NCBI GenBank assembly: GCA_024692805.1
Contig: JAILMD010000045.1
Span: 1-19,637 of the forward strand
Length of the DNA: 19,637 bases
From: a bacterium
Lineage (GTDB): Bacteria; Bacillota; Clostridia; Christensenellales; UBA1242
Reading direction: 5' to 3'
The notes beneath the pieces were generated by a model. It had not been told where the DNA came from. It saw nothing but the letters and a program-made list of their open reading frames with translations, and did not search any database. Positions 1-6,973 of this stretch are shown here, piece after piece (position 1 is the stretch's first letter; every line of letters begins with the position of its first letter). A program made the translations under genes and the position numbers.

Positions 1-50
1 AGAAAAATTTTGAAAAATCTCTTGACACGGGGCCGGGTGTTAAGTATAAT
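1..50 (+). promoter_or_regulatory. Strong sigma-A promoter of the S10-spc operon
   Basis: The -35 box TTGACA lies at 22-27 and the -10 box TATAAT at 45-50, both perfect consensus, with the ideal 17-bp spacer. Positions 1-20 are A/T-rich with A and T runs and look like an UP element for the RNA polymerase alpha subunit. Transcription should begin near position 57. The spacer is unusually G/C-rich (CGGGGCCGGG at 28-37) for this AT-rich sequence. This is the only consensus-quality promoter I found before the alpha operon terminator, so it probably drives the whole ribosomal cluster. Confidence 0.93.
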
Positions 51-56
51 ATATTC

Positions 57-221
57 GCTATACCATGGGAAGAAGTGGGAAGTTACCATTTTGTAGGCTG
101 GCAAAATGGAGAATTTCCGCAGACAAGTGTGCTAGCAAGACTAGTGCGACAACGATTTGCCAAAGTTAGTGTTAGGCAGTATAGCGCCGAGGCAAAGTGG
201 TTGGAATAATGGAGGAAATAA
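57..221 (+). promoter_or_regulatory. Structured 5' leader of the S10 operon
   Basis: About 165 nt of untranslated RNA precede rpsJ. Three hairpins can be drawn by eye. The first is 78-118: GGAAGTT pairs with AATTTCC through one G-U, then after a small internal loop CCATTTTG (86-93) pairs perfectly with CAAAATGG (102-109). The second is 128-148, centred on GCTAG/CTAGT with several G-U pairs. The third is TTTGCC (156-161) with GGCAAA (191-196). S10 operon leaders are autoregulated by L4 in gammaproteobacteria. A comparable role here is inference from position and structure only. Confidence 0.6.
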
Positions 222-530
222 ATGGCAACACAAAAAATGAGAATTAATTTAAGAGCATATGACCATGAACTTGTTGATTCTGCATCTGCAAGAATTGTGG
301 AAACTGCTAAAAAAGCTGGCGCAAAGGTAAGCGGTCCTATTCCTATGCCAACTGAAAAAGAAGTGGTAACTATTTTAAGAAGCCCACACAAACATAAGGA
401 CTCTCGTGAACAATTCGAGATTAGAACACATAAAAGGTTAATTGATATTTACAACCCATCAGCAAAAACAGTTGATTCACTTATGAAGATCGACCTTCCT
501 GCTGGCGTTGATATCAAAATTAAATTATAG
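222..530 (+). CDS. rpsJ: 30S ribosomal protein S10 (uS10)
   Basis: S10 is a 30S head protein and, as NusE, a component of transcription antitermination complexes with NusB. The 102-residue protein has the usual family length. It carries the typical opening KMRINLRAYDHELVD, the central KVSGPIPMPTEKEVVTILRS stretch, and the loop SREQFEIRTHKRLIDI that contacts NusB and 16S rRNA in homologues. It ends in the characteristic DLPAGVDIKIKL. GGAGG at 211-215 sits 6 nt before the ATG. It is the first gene of the cluster, directly behind the leader, and stops with TAG. Confidence 0.98.
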   Translation: MATQKMRINLRAYDHELVDSASARIVETAKKAGAKVSGPIPMPTEKEVVTILRSPHKHKDSREQFEIRTHKRLIDIYNPSAKTVDSLMKIDLPAGVDIKIKL

Positions 531-550
531 GAGCAAGGAGGAAATTAGTG

Positions 551-1183
551 ATGAAAAATGCATTATTAGGCAAAAAGATTGGAATGTCACAAATTTTTAC
601 AGCTAATGGTCAAGTTGTTCCTGTTACAGTTGTTGAGGCTGGTCCTTGCATGGTTAGCCAAATCAAAACTGCAGATAAAGACGGCTATGAAGCTGTTCAA
701 TTAGCTTTTTGTGACACAAAAGAAAATAGATTAACAAAAGCAGAGGCTGGCCACCTTAAAAAGGCAAATGTTGCACCAAAGAAATATCTTAAAGAATTCA
801 AAATCTCAGCCGAAGGATTAACTTTAGGAAGCGAAATTAAGTGTGACGTATTTAAAGCTGGAGATCTTGTTGATGTTAGTGGAACAAGCAAAGGTCACGG
901 ATTCAGCGGCGTTATTAAACGTTGGAATGCTCATAGGCTTCCTATGACACATGGTGCTGGTCCTGTTCACCGTGAGCCAGGTTCAATGGCAGCAAACAGT
1001 GATCCATCACGTGTTTTCAAAAACAAAAAACTTCCAGGTCAATATGGTAACGAAAAGGTTACTATTCAAAACCTTGAAATTGCAAAAGTCGATGTTACTC
1101 GTAACCTTCTTTTAATTAAAGGGGCAATCCCAGGAGCAAAAGGAAGCGTTGTAACAATTTCTAGTGCTGTTAAGGCTAACTAG
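551..1183 (+). CDS. rplC: 50S ribosomal protein L3 (uL3)
   Basis: L3 binds 23S rRNA near the peptidyl transferase centre and is one of the first proteins assembled into the 50S subunit. About 210 residues is normal. The start KNALLGKKIGMSQIFT, the central GTSKGHGFSGVIKRW, the loop THGAGPVHREPGSM and the block GNEKVTIQNLEI are family signatures. Two adjacent starts exist, GTG at 548 and ATG at 551. GGAGG at 537-541 would be 6 or 9 nt away respectively. I chose ATG because homologues begin MK-x-A-L/I-G-x-K-x-GM. The gene ends with two consecutive in-frame TAG codons (1181-1186). Confidence 0.97.
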   Translation: MKNALLGKKIGMSQIFTANGQVVPVTVVEAGPCMVSQIKTADKDGYEAVQLAFCDTKENRLTKAEAGHLKKANVAPKKYLKEFKISAEGLTLGSEIKCDVFKAGDLVDVSGTSKGHGFSGVIKRWNAHRLPMTHGAGPVHREPGSMAANSDPSRVFKNKKLPGQYGNEKVTIQNLEIAKVDVTRNLLLIKGAIPGAKGSVVTISSAVKAN

Positions 1184-1196
1184 TAGGGGGCAAACT

Positions 1197-1817
1197 ATGC
1201 AAACTAAAGTTTTAAACACATTAGGCGAAGAAGTTGGAAAAGTTACTTTAAAAGATGAAGTTTTTAACCAACCATATAATGAAGCGTTAATTCATCAAGT
1301 TGTTGTTGCTTATCTTGCAAATGGAAGACAAGGAACAAAGAGCACTCTAACAAGAAGTGAAGTTAGAGGTGGCGGAAGAAAACCTTGGAGACAAAAGGGA
1401 ACTGGTAATGCAAGACAAGGCTCTATCAGGGCTCCACAATGGATCAAGGGTGGCGTTGTGTTTGCGCCAAAGCCAAGAGATTTCTCTCAAAAAGTTAACA
1501 AACAAATGAAACAAGGTGCTTTTGTTAGCGCACTTAGCGAAACTGCAAGAAACAAAAACATTATCGTTGTTGACGAACTTAATTTAGCTAAACCAAACAC
1601 AAAAGAATTTGCTAAAATCTTAGCAAACCTTAAAGCAGAAAAGAGAGTTTTAGTTGTAACAGGCGAAAACAATGAAAACGTTTATCTTAGCGCAAGAAAT
1701 ATTGATAGAGTTTGTGTTACTCCATCAAACCTTGCTTGCACTTATGACGTTGTTTTGGCTGATAAAGTTATTTTAACAAAAGCAGCTCTTAAAAACATTG
1801 AGGAGGCTTTAAAATAA
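1197..1817 (+). CDS. rplD: 50S ribosomal protein L4 (uL4)
   Basis: L4 lines the peptide exit tunnel. In Escherichia coli it also represses its own operon through the S10 leader. The 206-residue protein has the extended-loop signature GGGRKPWRQKGTGNARQGS followed by RAPQWIKGGVVFAPKPRDF, and a C-terminal half with NIIVVDELNL and LVVTGENNENVYLSARNI. The reading frame stays open upstream to 1164 inside rplC. However, AGGGGG at 1185-1190 lies 6 nt before ATG 1197, and homologues begin at this MQTKVLN, so the upstream codons are not part of the gene. The final A of its TAA is the first base of rplW. Confidence 0.97.
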   Translation: MQTKVLNTLGEEVGKVTLKDEVFNQPYNEALIHQVVVAYLANGRQGTKSTLTRSEVRGGGRKPWRQKGTGNARQGSIRAPQWIKGGVVFAPKPRDFSQKVNKQMKQGAFVSALSETARNKNIIVVDELNLAKPNTKEFAKILANLKAEKRVLVVTGENNENVYLSARNIDRVCVTPSNLACTYDVVLADKVILTKAALKNIEEALK

Positions 1818-2107
1818 TGGTTAGTCATGACGTTATTATAAGACCAGTTCTTAGTGAAAAAACTTATGCTGATATTCCAAGCAAAAAATATACATTTGAA
1901 GTTGCTAAGAACGCAAACAAAACCCAAATTAAACAAGCCGTTGAAGAAGTTTTTGGTGTTAAAGTTGCATCAGTTAATACTTCTAACGTATATGGCAAAA
2001 TTAAAAGACAAGGAAAAAATGAGGGGCTAACAGGAAATTACAAGAAGGCAGTTGTAACGCTAACTAGCGACAGCAAGTCTATTGCATTCTTTGATAGTCT
2101 TTCATAA
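1817..2107 (+). CDS. rplW: 50S ribosomal protein L23 (uL23)
   Basis: L23 sits at the tunnel exit and is the docking site for trigger factor and the signal recognition particle. The 96-residue protein has the usual length. It opens with HDVIIRPVLSEKTY, followed by KYTFEVAKNANKTQIKQAVEEVFGVKV and the NVYGKIKRQGK loop that threads into rRNA. It overlaps rplD by one base (TAATG). Its ribosome binding site AGGAGG (1801-1806) lies inside the rplD coding sequence, 10 nt upstream, which suggests translational coupling with L4. Confidence 0.97.
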   Translation: MVSHDVIIRPVLSEKTYADIPSKKYTFEVAKNANKTQIKQAVEEVFGVKVASVNTSNVYGKIKRQGKNEGLTGNYKKAVVTLTSDSKSIAFFDSLS

Positions 2108-2125
2108 TTAGGGAGATAGAGTATT

Positions 2126-2953
2126 ATGGCACTTAAACAATTTAAGCCGATAACTGCTGGAACAAGATTTCGTCGTGCTCCTTCATTTGAAGAAGTAACA
2201 GCCAGCAAACCAGAAAAGTCTTTACTTGAAACAAAGAAAAAGACTGGTGGCCGTAATTCATATGGTCGCTTAACAGTTCGTCACATTGGTGGCGGCAACC
2301 GTCAAAAATATCGTGTTATTGATTTCAAACGTGATAAAGATGACGTTCCTGCAAAAGTTGCAAGCATTGAATATGATCCAAACAGAAGCGCTTATATCGC
2401 ACTTTTAAATTATGCTGATGGTGAAAAGAGATATATCTTAGCTCCAATCGGCCTTAATGTTGGCGACACCGTTATGAGCGGAGCAAATGCTGAAATTAAA
2501 GCAGGAAACACTCTTCCACTTGATATTATTCCAGTTGGTTCTGTTGTTCACAACATTGAATTCCAACCAGGACGTGGTGGAAAGATTGCTAGAAGCGCAG
2601 GAATTAGTGCGCAATATATGGCAAAAGAAGGAAAATATGCAACTCTTAGAATGCCAAGCGGAGAAATGAGAAAAGTTTTAGTTACTTGCAGGGCAACAAT
2701 TGGCCAAGTTGGTAACGTTGAACATGAAATTGTTTCTTTAGGTAAAGCAGGAAGAGTAAGACATATGGGAACAAGACCAACAGTTCGTGGTTCTGTTATG
2801 AACCCAGTTGATCACCCACATGGTGGTGGTGAAGGTAAATCTCCAGTTGGTCATCCAGGTCCTGTTACTCCTTGGGGTAAACCAGCAATGGGTTATAAGA
2901 CTCGCAAGAAGAAAAACAGATCTAACAAATTTATGGTAAAGAGAATTAACTAG
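2126..2953 (+). CDS. rplB: 50S ribosomal protein L2 (uL2)
   Basis: L2 is the large, highly conserved protein needed for subunit association and peptidyl transferase activity. The protein has 275 residues, full length. The N-terminal domain contains GGRNSYGRLTVRHIGGGNRQ (residues 41-60). The OB and SH3-like domains follow, and the near-invariant NPVDHPHGGGEGKSPVGHPG lies around residues 226-245, with the catalytic-centre-proximal histidines at 230 and 232. The tail TRKKKNRSNKFMVKRIN (259-275) is typical. GGGAG at 2111-2115 serves as the binding site, 10 nt from ATG. Residues 3-20 are the usual QFKPITAGTRFRRAPS-type start. Confidence 0.98.
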   Translation: MALKQFKPITAGTRFRRAPSFEEVTASKPEKSLLETKKKTGGRNSYGRLTVRHIGGGNRQKYRVIDFKRDKDDVPAKVASIEYDPNRSAYIALLNYADGEKRYILAPIGLNVGDTVMSGANAEIKAGNTLPLDIIPVGSVVHNIEFQPGRGGKIARSAGISAQYMAKEGKYATLRMPSGEMRKVLVTCRATIGQVGNVEHEIVSLGKAGRVRHMGTRPTVRGSVMNPVDHPHGGGEGKSPVGHPGPVTPWGKPAMGYKTRKKKNRSNKFMVKRIN

Positions 2954-2964
2954 GAGAAAGAACG

Positions 2965-3243
2965 ATGAGTAGAAGTGTTAAAAAAGGCCCTTTCGTTGCT
3001 GAAAGTTTGTTAAAACAAATCAATGAACTTAATGCTAAAAATGAAAAGAAAGTTGTTAAAACTTGGAGCAGAAGTTCAACAATCATTCCTGAAATGGTTG
3101 GGCATACGATTGGTGTTCATGATGGAAGAAAACATGTTCCAGTTTATGTAACTAGCGAAATGGTTGGTTATAAACTTGGTGAATTTGCCCCAACAAGAAC
3201 TTTTAAAGGGCATAAAGGCGCAAGCGCAACAGGAGGCAAATAA
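2965..3243 (+). CDS. rpsS: 30S ribosomal protein S19 (uS19)
   Basis: S19 is in the 30S head, partners with S13 and contacts the A-site finger of the large subunit. The 92-residue protein matches the family length. It has the start MSRSVKKGPFV, the motif TWSRSSTIIPEMVGHTIGVH and the C-terminal HVPVYVTSEMVGYKLGEFAPTRTFKGH. The AGGAG ribosome binding site overlaps the rplB stop codon (TAG at 2951-2953). The gene ends in TAATG, sharing one base with rplV. Confidence 0.97.
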   Translation: MSRSVKKGPFVAESLLKQINELNAKNEKKVVKTWSRSSTIIPEMVGHTIGVHDGRKHVPVYVTSEMVGYKLGEFAPTRTFKGHKGASATGGK

Positions 3244-3632
3244 TGGCAACAAGAAGTAGAGAAAAAACAGCTGCAAGAAAAGAAAACGCTGATAAGCGCG
3301 CTTACGCAGTTGCAAGATATGTAAGAATTTCTCCAAGCAAAGTTAGGATAGTTCTTAACGTAATTCGCGGAGAAAAATATGAAAATGCTGTAGCTATTTT
3401 AAAGAACATGCCAAACAGCGGTGCTGAATATGCACTTAAAGTTCTTGAAAGCGCTGGAGCAAATGCTGAAAACAACCTTGGCTTAAACAAAGCAGACCTT
3501 TATGTTTGCGAAGCAAAAGCTGATGGTGGCCCAATTCTTAAAAGGTTTCAACCTGTTAGCAAGGGCAGAGCACATTCAATTAAGAAAAGAACTAGCCACA
3601 TTACAATTAAATTGGATGTAGCACAAAATTAG
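3243..3632 (+). CDS. rplV: 50S ribosomal protein L22 (uL22)
   Basis: L22 spans the large subunit; its beta-hairpin forms part of the exit tunnel constriction and is a site of macrolide-resistance changes in other bacteria. The core begins at about residue 20 (AYAVARYVRISPSKVRIVLN) and ends with GRAHSIKKRTSHITIKL. At 129 residues it is longer than the common 110-115 because of an N-terminal basic extension (residues 2-19, rich in R, K, E and A). AGGAGG at 3231-3236, 6 nt upstream, supports the ATG at 3243. The tunnel loop region LKRFQPVSKGRAHSI is intact. Confidence 0.96.
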   Translation: MATRSREKTAARKENADKRAYAVARYVRISPSKVRIVLNVIRGEKYENAVAILKNMPNSGAEYALKVLESAGANAENNLGLNKADLYVCEAKADGGPILKRFQPVSKGRAHSIKKRTSHITIKLDVAQN

Positions 3633-3641
3633 GAGGAGAGT

Positions 3642-4319
3642 ATGGGACAAAAAGTTAATCCACACGGTCTAAGAGTTGGTGTTAACACTGGTTGGAACAG
3701 CCAATGGTATGCATCAAACAAAGATTTTTCAAAATATCTTCTTGAAGATAGAAAAATCCGTGACTTTATTAAGAAAAATTACAAAAATTTTGGTATTAGC
3801 AAAGTTAACATTGATAGAAGCGTTGATAAAACAGTTGTTTCTGTTTACACTTCAAGACCAGGTCTTGTTATAGGTCAAAAAGGCGCTGGAGTTGAAACTC
3901 TTAAAGCACAACTTGCAAAAATCAGCCAAGCTAAAAATGTTGTTGTTAATGTTATGGAAATCAAATCTCCTGATTTTGACGCTCAACTTGTTGCTGAAAG
4001 CATTGCAAGCCAACTTGAAAACAGAGTTGGTTTCAGAAGAGCAATGAAACAAGCATTAAACCGTTGCACTAAAGCCGGTGTTCAGGGAATTAAGATTATG
4101 GTTGGTGGACGTCTTGATGGCGCTGAAATCGCAAGAAGCGAGTTTTATCAAGAAGGAAGCCTTCCACTTCAAACTTTAAGAGCTGATATTGATTATGGGT
4201 TTGCAGAAGCTCATATCTATGGAAAGCTTGGTGTTAAAGTTTGGATTTATAAGGGCGAAATTTTAGGAAAGAAAAATTTAACAAACGCTCAAGGAGGAAA
4301 CACTCATGTTGATGCCTAA
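3642..4319 (+). CDS. rpsC: 30S ribosomal protein S3 (uS3)
   Basis: S3 lies at the mRNA entry site, where with S4 and S5 it acts as an mRNA helicase in characterised ribosomes. The 225-residue protein starts MGQKVNPHGLRVGV. It has a type II KH domain with the GxxG-like VIGQKGAGV around residues 76-84, and the C-terminal domain motif KIMVGGRLDGAEIARSE followed by LPLQTLRADIDYGFAEA. AGGAGG at 3631-3636 lies 5 nt upstream. The last 14 nt overlap the start of rplP. Confidence 0.98.
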   Translation: MGQKVNPHGLRVGVNTGWNSQWYASNKDFSKYLLEDRKIRDFIKKNYKNFGISKVNIDRSVDKTVVSVYTSRPGLVIGQKGAGVETLKAQLAKISQAKNVVVNVMEIKSPDFDAQLVAESIASQLENRVGFRRAMKQALNRCTKAGVQGIKIMVGGRLDGAEIARSEFYQEGSLPLQTLRADIDYGFAEAHIYGKLGVKVWIYKGEILGKKNLTNAQGGNTHVDA

Positions 4320-4767
4320 GAGAGTTAAAAGAAGAAAACAACAAAGAGGACGTATGAAAGGCGTTGCAACTCGTGGTAACAAGATAACACGCGGAGAATA
4401 CGGCCTTGTTGCAACTGAGCCATGCTGGATCACTTCAAACCAAATTGAAGCAGCCAGAATTGCAATGACTCGTTACACAAAACGTGGTGGAAAAGTTTGG
4501 ATCAATATTTTCCCTCACAAGCCAGTTAGTAAGAAACCAGCTGAAACTCGTATGGGTTCTGGTAAAGGATCTCCTGAATATTGGGTAGCAGTTGTTAAAC
4601 CTGGCAGAGTTTTATTTGAAATGGGCGAAATTAAGGAAGATATTGCTATGGAAGCTTTAAGACTTGCTAGCTATAAACTTCCTTGCAAAGTTAAGATTGT
4701 TAAAAAGGCTGACCTTGAAAACAATGTTAATGCGCCTGCAAATAATAGCAAGGAGGATAAGCAATAA
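4306..4767 (+). CDS. rplP: 50S ribosomal protein L16 (uL16)
   Basis: L16 organises the tRNA binding sites of the 50S subunit near the A-site. The protein begins MLMPKRVKRRKQQRGRMKG, the canonical start, so ATG 4306 is preferred over ATG 4312. AAGGAGG ends 8 nt before 4306. Core motifs are EPCWITSNQIEAARIAMTRY, KVWINIFPHKPVSKKPAETR and GSGKGSPEYWVAVVKPGR. It has 153 residues against the usual 140-147. The excess is a polar C-terminal tail (about residues 138-153, N- and K-rich) beyond the last conserved helix. It overlaps rpsC by 14 nt and rpmC by one base. Confidence 0.97.
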   Translation: MLMPKRVKRRKQQRGRMKGVATRGNKITRGEYGLVATEPCWITSNQIEAARIAMTRYTKRGGKVWINIFPHKPVSKKPAETRMGSGKGSPEYWVAVVKPGRVLFEMGEIKEDIAMEALRLASYKLPCKVKIVKKADLENNVNAPANNSKEDKQ

Positions 4768-5021
4768 TGAACGCAAAAGAATTATCTAGTTTAACAAACA
4801 ACGAACTTGTTGAAAAACTTGCTAGTTTAAAACAAGAATTGTTCAATTTAAGATTTTCTCATGCAACAGGAAGTTTGTCTAACCCACTTGCAATCAACGT
4901 TTGCAAGAAAAACATTGCTAAGGTTAACACAATCTTACGTGAAAGAGAATTAGGAATTGCTAAAACTCAACCAGCACAAGAAGCTGCAACAAAGACTAAA
5001 AAGTCAAGAGGTAATAAGTAA
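4767..5021 (+). CDS. rpmC: 50S ribosomal protein L29 (uL29)
   Basis: L29 sits next to L23 at the tunnel exit. The 60-odd-residue core is a helical hairpin: MNAKELSSLTNNELVEKLAS, then LKQELFNLRFSHATGSLSNP, then KKNIAKVNTILRERELG. A C-terminal extension of roughly 18 residues after residue 66, rich in A, T, K and Q, makes the protein 84 residues long. The start ATG shares its A with the rplP stop. AGGAGG at 4751-4756 is 10 nt upstream, inside rplP. Confidence 0.96.
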   Translation: MNAKELSSLTNNELVEKLASLKQELFNLRFSHATGSLSNPLAINVCKKNIAKVNTILRERELGIAKTQPAQEAATKTKKSRGNK

Positions 5022-5278
5022 TGGCAACTAGAAATGAAAGAAAAACAAGAATTGGTATTGTTTCAAGTAATAAGATGGACAAAACTATAACAGTTGAAGT
5101 TCGTATGAAAGAAAAAGACCCAATTTATAAAAAGACAATAAACAAAACAACAAAATTAAAGGCTCATGACGAGAAAAACGAGTGTGACATTGGTGACACT
5201 GTTGAAATCGCTGAAACCAGACCTTTATCAAAAGATAAGAGATGGCGCCTTGTTAGAATTGTTGAGAAAGTTAAATAA
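5021..5278 (+). CDS. rpsQ: 30S ribosomal protein S17 (uS17)
   Basis: S17 is a primary 16S rRNA-binding protein with an OB fold. The 85-residue protein has RKTRIGIVSSNKMDKTITVE near the start and KLKAHDEKNECDIGDTVEIAETRPLSKDKRW in the middle, the family signature. The start overlaps the rpmC stop by one base. Its ribosome binding site (AGAGGT, 5007-5012) is clearly weaker than that of its neighbours, so translation may depend on coupling to rpmC. Confidence 0.96.
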   Translation: MATRNERKTRIGIVSSNKMDKTITVEVRMKEKDPIYKKTINKTTKLKAHDEKNECDIGDTVEIAETRPLSKDKRWRLVRIVEKVK

Positions 5279-5296
5279 GGCAAGGAGATAGAGAGT

Positions 5297-5665
5297 ATGA
5301 TTCAACCACAAACAAGATTAAAGGTTGCTGACAACACTGGTGCTAAAGAATTAATGTGCATTCAAGTTGTTGGTGGCTCTTTCAGACGAAGTGGCAATAT
5401 TGGTGATGTTATTGTAGCATCAGTAAAAAGTGCTATTCCTGGTGGAACCGTTAAAAAGGGTGAGGTTGTTAAGGCTGTTATCGTTAGAAGCGTTAAAGGA
5501 ATCAAAAGAAGTGACGGAAGCCACGTTAAATTTGATGAAAATGCCGCTGTTATAATTGATAACCAAAAACAACCAAGAGGAACTCGTATCTTTGGACCTA
5601 TTGCACGTGAACTTCGTGATAAAGATTACATGAAAATTATTTCACTTGCACCAGAAGTTGTTTAG
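5297..5665 (+). CDS. rplN: 50S ribosomal protein L14 (uL14)
   Basis: L14 forms an intersubunit bridge to 16S rRNA helix 14 and is the docking site of the silencing factor RsfS. It has exactly 122 residues, the standard length. The start MIQPQTRLKVADNTGAKEL is nearly invariant in bacteria, as are VIVRSVKGIKRSDGSHVKFDENA and GTRIFGPIARELRDK. AAGGAGA upstream (5281-5287) serves as the ribosome binding site. Of the proteins here, it looks the most conservative. Confidence 0.98.
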   Translation: MIQPQTRLKVADNTGAKELMCIQVVGGSFRRSGNIGDVIVASVKSAIPGGTVKKGEVVKAVIVRSVKGIKRSDGSHVKFDENAAVIIDNQKQPRGTRIFGPIARELRDKDYMKIISLAPEVV

Positions 5666-5679
5666 GAGGAAGATTTGAG

Positions 5680-6207
5680 ATGGTAAATGTAAGTATTAAA
5701 TCAGGAGATACTTGTTTAGTTATTGCCGGAAAAGATAAGGGAAAACAAGGCAAAGTTCTTGCAGTTAACCCAGAAAAGGGCAGGGTTTTAGTTGAAGGCG
5801 TTAACATTGTTAGCCGTCACACAAAACCAAGAAGTGCTCAAGATCACGGCGGAATTATCAAAAGAGAAGCAGGTATTTCAATAAGCAACGTTATGGTTGT
5901 TTGCCCAACTTGCGGGAAACCAACAAGAGTTGGCCACAAAGTTGTTGATGGCAAAAGCGTAAGAGTTTGCAAGTGTGGAAGCGTTCTTGACAAGAAATTT
6001 GTTAAAGAAACAAAGAAAGCTGCTAAGGCAGAAGCTAAAGCTGAAACAAAGAAAGTTGAAGCTAAAGCTGAAGAAAAGAAGCCAGCAGCAAAAAAGGCAG
6101 AAGCTAAACCTGCAACAAAAGCTACTGCTGCTAAAAAAGCTGTTGCAACAAAAACTAACAAAACCGCTGCTAAACCAGCAGTAAGAAAAACTCAAAAGGA
6201 TGTTTAA
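5680..6207 (+). CDS. rplX: 50S ribosomal protein L24 (uL24) with long Ala/Lys C-terminal tail
   Basis: L24 initiates 50S assembly. Residues 1-108 are the normal protein: a KOW segment (GDTCLVIAGKDKGKQGKVLA), then HTKPRS and GGIIKREAGI. Next comes a zinc-ribbon-like segment with C75-x2-C78 and C97-x-C99; the second pair has one residue where relatives usually have two. Residues 108-175 form an added low-complexity tail of K, A, E and T with repeated EAKAE units, so the protein is 175 residues against about 100-105. AGGAGG at 5664-5669 is 10 nt from ATG. The reading frame is intact and codon use in the tail is like the rest. Confidence 0.95.
   Translation: MVNVSIKSGDTCLVIAGKDKGKQGKVLAVNPEKGRVLVEGVNIVSRHTKPRSAQDHGGIIKREAGISISNVMVVCPTCGKPTRVGHKVVDGKSVRVCKCGSVLDKKFVKETKKAAKAEAKAETKKVEAKAEEKKPAAKKAEAKPATKATAAKKAVATKTNKTAAKPAVRKTQKDV
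6013..6200 (+). repeat. Low-complexity Ala/Lys/Glu repeat coding for the L24 tail
   Basis: The 3' part of rplX is made of short imperfect repeats. The 15-mer GAAGCTAAAGCTGAA occurs at 6031-6045 and again at 6058-6072, a 27-bp (9-codon) period, with a degenerate third copy near 6100. The strand opposite is open for about 105 codons because the repeat lacks stops in other frames; those frames are not genes. Such a tract can expand or contract by slippage. Confidence 0.75.
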
Positions 6208-6218
6208 GGTAGGGGATT

Positions 6219-6761
6219 ATGGAAAACAGACTAAAAGAAAGATATACTAACGTTGTTGTTCCTGCATTAGTTAAGCAATATGGCTACTCTAACATCAATG
6301 AAGTTCCAAAACTTGAGAAAATAGTTTTGAATATGGGTCTTGGTGATGTTAAAGATAACAGCAAAAGCTTTAACTTAGCAGTTGAAGAACTTGCAACAAT
6401 TGCTGGTCAAAAACCAGTTGTAACTATGGCTAAAAAATCTGTTGCTAACTTCAAAGTTAGACAAGGACAAAAAATTGGCGCAAAAGTTACTTTAAGAGGA
6501 ATAAGAATGTATGAATTTATGGATAAATTCATTAACATTGCACTTCCAAGAGTTCGTGACTTTAGGGGAATTAGCGCAACATCATTTGACGGCAAAGGAA
6601 ACTATTCTTATGGCGTTAAAGAGCAACTTATTTTCCCAGAAATCGTTTACGATAAAATTGAAAAAATCAGAGGTTTTGACGTTTGTTTCGTAACAACTGC
6701 TAAAACTGATGACGAAGCTAGAAGCTTATTAAAACTTATGGGGATGCCTTTTAAGGCGTAG
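6219..6761 (+). CDS. rplE: 50S ribosomal protein L5 (uL5)
   Basis: L5 binds 5S rRNA and the P-site tRNA elbow in the central protuberance. The 180-residue protein carries VPKLEKIVLNMGLGDVKDNS, the central GQKPVVTMAKKSVANFKVR, then GAKVTLRGIRMYEFMDKF, and the C-terminal GNYSYGVKEQLIFPEIVYDK. Length and motif order are standard. AGGGG (6211-6215) is very close to ATG; AAGG at 6206-6209 is better spaced. The gene stops with TAG. Confidence 0.97.
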   Translation: MENRLKERYTNVVVPALVKQYGYSNINEVPKLEKIVLNMGLGDVKDNSKSFNLAVEELATIAGQKPVVTMAKKSVANFKVRQGQKIGAKVTLRGIRMYEFMDKFINIALPRVRDFRGISATSFDGKGNYSYGVKEQLIFPEIVYDKIEKIRGFDVCFVTTAKTDDEARSLLKLMGMPFKA

Positions 6762-6776
6762 AGTGAGGAGGAAATT

Positions 6777-6962
6777 ATGGCAAAATTAGCATTAAAGAAT
6801 AAACAACAAAAGAAACAAAAATTTTCAACTCGCGAGTATACTCGTTGCACAATTTGTGGTCGTCCTCACGCAGTTTTGAAAAAATACGGCATTTGCAGAC
6901 TTTGCTTTAGGGATCTTGCTTACAAAGGTGAAATTCCTGGGGTTAAGAAGGCTAGCTGGTAA
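6777..6962 (+). CDS. rpsN: 30S ribosomal protein S14 type Z (zinc form, uS14)
   Basis: This is the short, zinc-binding version of S14: 61 residues, with a CxxC pair at C24/C27 and another at C40/C43 around GRPHAVLKKYG, then the conserved LCFRDLAYKGEIPGVKKASW end. The long zinc-free S14 of other bacteria has about 100 residues. The N-terminal stretch is K/Q-rich. GAGGAGG upstream gives a strong ribosome binding site. Its position between L5 and S8 is the usual one. Confidence 0.98.
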   Translation: MAKLALKNKQQKKQKFSTREYTRCTICGRPHAVLKKYGICRLCFRDLAYKGEIPGVKKASW

Positions 6963-6973
6963 GGAGGAAGAAA

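Noticed and set aside
65..169. 34-codon open frame in the S10 leader that could be a leader peptide
   Set aside because: The ATG is only about 8 nt from the expected transcript start, has no ribosome binding site and shows no regulatory codon run. It overlaps the first hairpin and is better explained as chance.
1164..1196. Upstream extension of rplD
   Set aside because: The ribosome binding site at 1185-1190 and the family N-terminus place the start at 1197. The same logic rejects the extensions of rplO (from 9137) and of the membrane protein gene (from 17260).
5844..6195. Two long minus-strand open frames of about 105 codons opposite rplX
   Set aside because: They are low-complexity Phe/Ser/Ala products of the Ala/Lys/Glu repeat read backwards, without ribosome binding sites.
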